Below are positions 63,585 through 64,000 of a stretch of DNA of 64,000 bases, one piece after another. The DNA comes from Sapria himalayana (lineage: Eukaryota; Streptophyta; Magnoliopsida; Malpighiales; Rafflesiaceae), in assembly GCA_029783825.1 (NCBI GenBank), contig JAREIK010002660.1, positions 146,497 through 210,496 of the forward strand, given 5' to 3'. The translations under genes and the position numbers were made by a program. The number at the start of each line of letters is the position of its first letter. Position 1 is the stretch's first letter. The notes under the pieces were generated by a model, which saw only the letters and a program-made list of their open reading frames with translations, did not search any database and was not told where the DNA came from.

Positions 63585-64000
63585 GATAGATAGATAGATA
63601 TGATTATAGATAGCTATATAGATAGACAGATCGATAAATAGATAGATACACAGATAGATAGATAAATTGATAAATAGATAATAGACAAAAGATAGATAGA
63701 AAGATAGACAGAGAAAAAGATATATAGTTAGACAGATAGATACACATATTGATAGACAAAAGTTATACTGATAGATAAATAGATAGATAGACATTAGATA
63801 GAGAGAGATATAAAGATAGATATACAAAATGATAGATAGATAGAAAATAGATATATAGACAAATAGGTAGACAAATATATAGGCATATTTAAGATAAATA
63901 GATAAATATAGATAGATACACTTATAGATAGATAGATAATATAGATAAAGAAGACTAATAGATATAGATAGATAGAATTATAGAATGATGATAGATAGGT
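62662..64000 (+). repeat. Degenerate (GATA)n array, block 5 (continues past the window)
   Basis: At least 1.3 kb of GATA variants with an (AT)n run at 62718-62751. GATA again lies on the + strand. The right end is not reached, so the array's full size is unknown. Confidence 0.97.

Overview
This window comes from an AT-rich flowering-plant nuclear genome. The evidence is intron-bearing, plant-type CACTA (En/Spm) transposons with TNPD-type transposases, a Ty1/copia gag relic, a plant ARF1 retrocopy and a trichome-birefringence-like (TBL) fragment. I see no intact single-copy host gene; every coding stretch I can recognise is a decayed mobile element or a pseudogene. No species is claimed.

The backbone from about 13.8 kb to the right edge is one huge degenerate (GATA)n array, always with GATA on the + strand. 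It occurs as five blocks (13829-18626, 32136-40500, 43965-46118, 46674-48568, 62662-64000) that add up to about 18.5 kb. The blocks are separated by insertions. CACTA-1 (18627-32135, + orientation) has matching termini and a 3-bp AAT target duplication. An AT-rich island (40501-43964) carries a TBL pseudogene. A 555-bp solo-LTR-like element (46119-46673) has TGTTG...CAACA ends and a GATAG duplication. CACTA-2 (48569-62661, - orientation) is a relative of CACTA-1. Without these insertions the flanking GATA tracts would join, so the array predates the elements.

The left 13.8 kb is a mosaic of the same transposon family and other debris. It holds a CACTA 3' end (895 to about 1960, - orientation), AT-rich minisatellite blocks around an ARF1 processed pseudogene (4582-5144), TGTACA palindromes and a GC-rich island (7626-7860). 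It also holds one copy of a trinucleotide-repeat plus 3'-exon cassette (9185-10055), a copy of the CACTA 5' promoter/leader region (10545-11580), and a copia gag relic ending at the GATA boundary.

Both CACTA elements show the normal layout of transposase-associated domain, TNP2 core, DUF4218 and DUF4216. CACTA-2 also has a second gene of the Transposase_24 (TNPA-like) type. Both are broken by stops and frameshifts, so they would be non-autonomous. The most unusual points are the interrupted GATA megasatellite, the apparent meeting of CACTA ends with GATA at all three copies, the repeated cassette with a conserved short 3' exon and hairpin, and a 29-bp poly(A)-type insertion with a 16-bp duplication.
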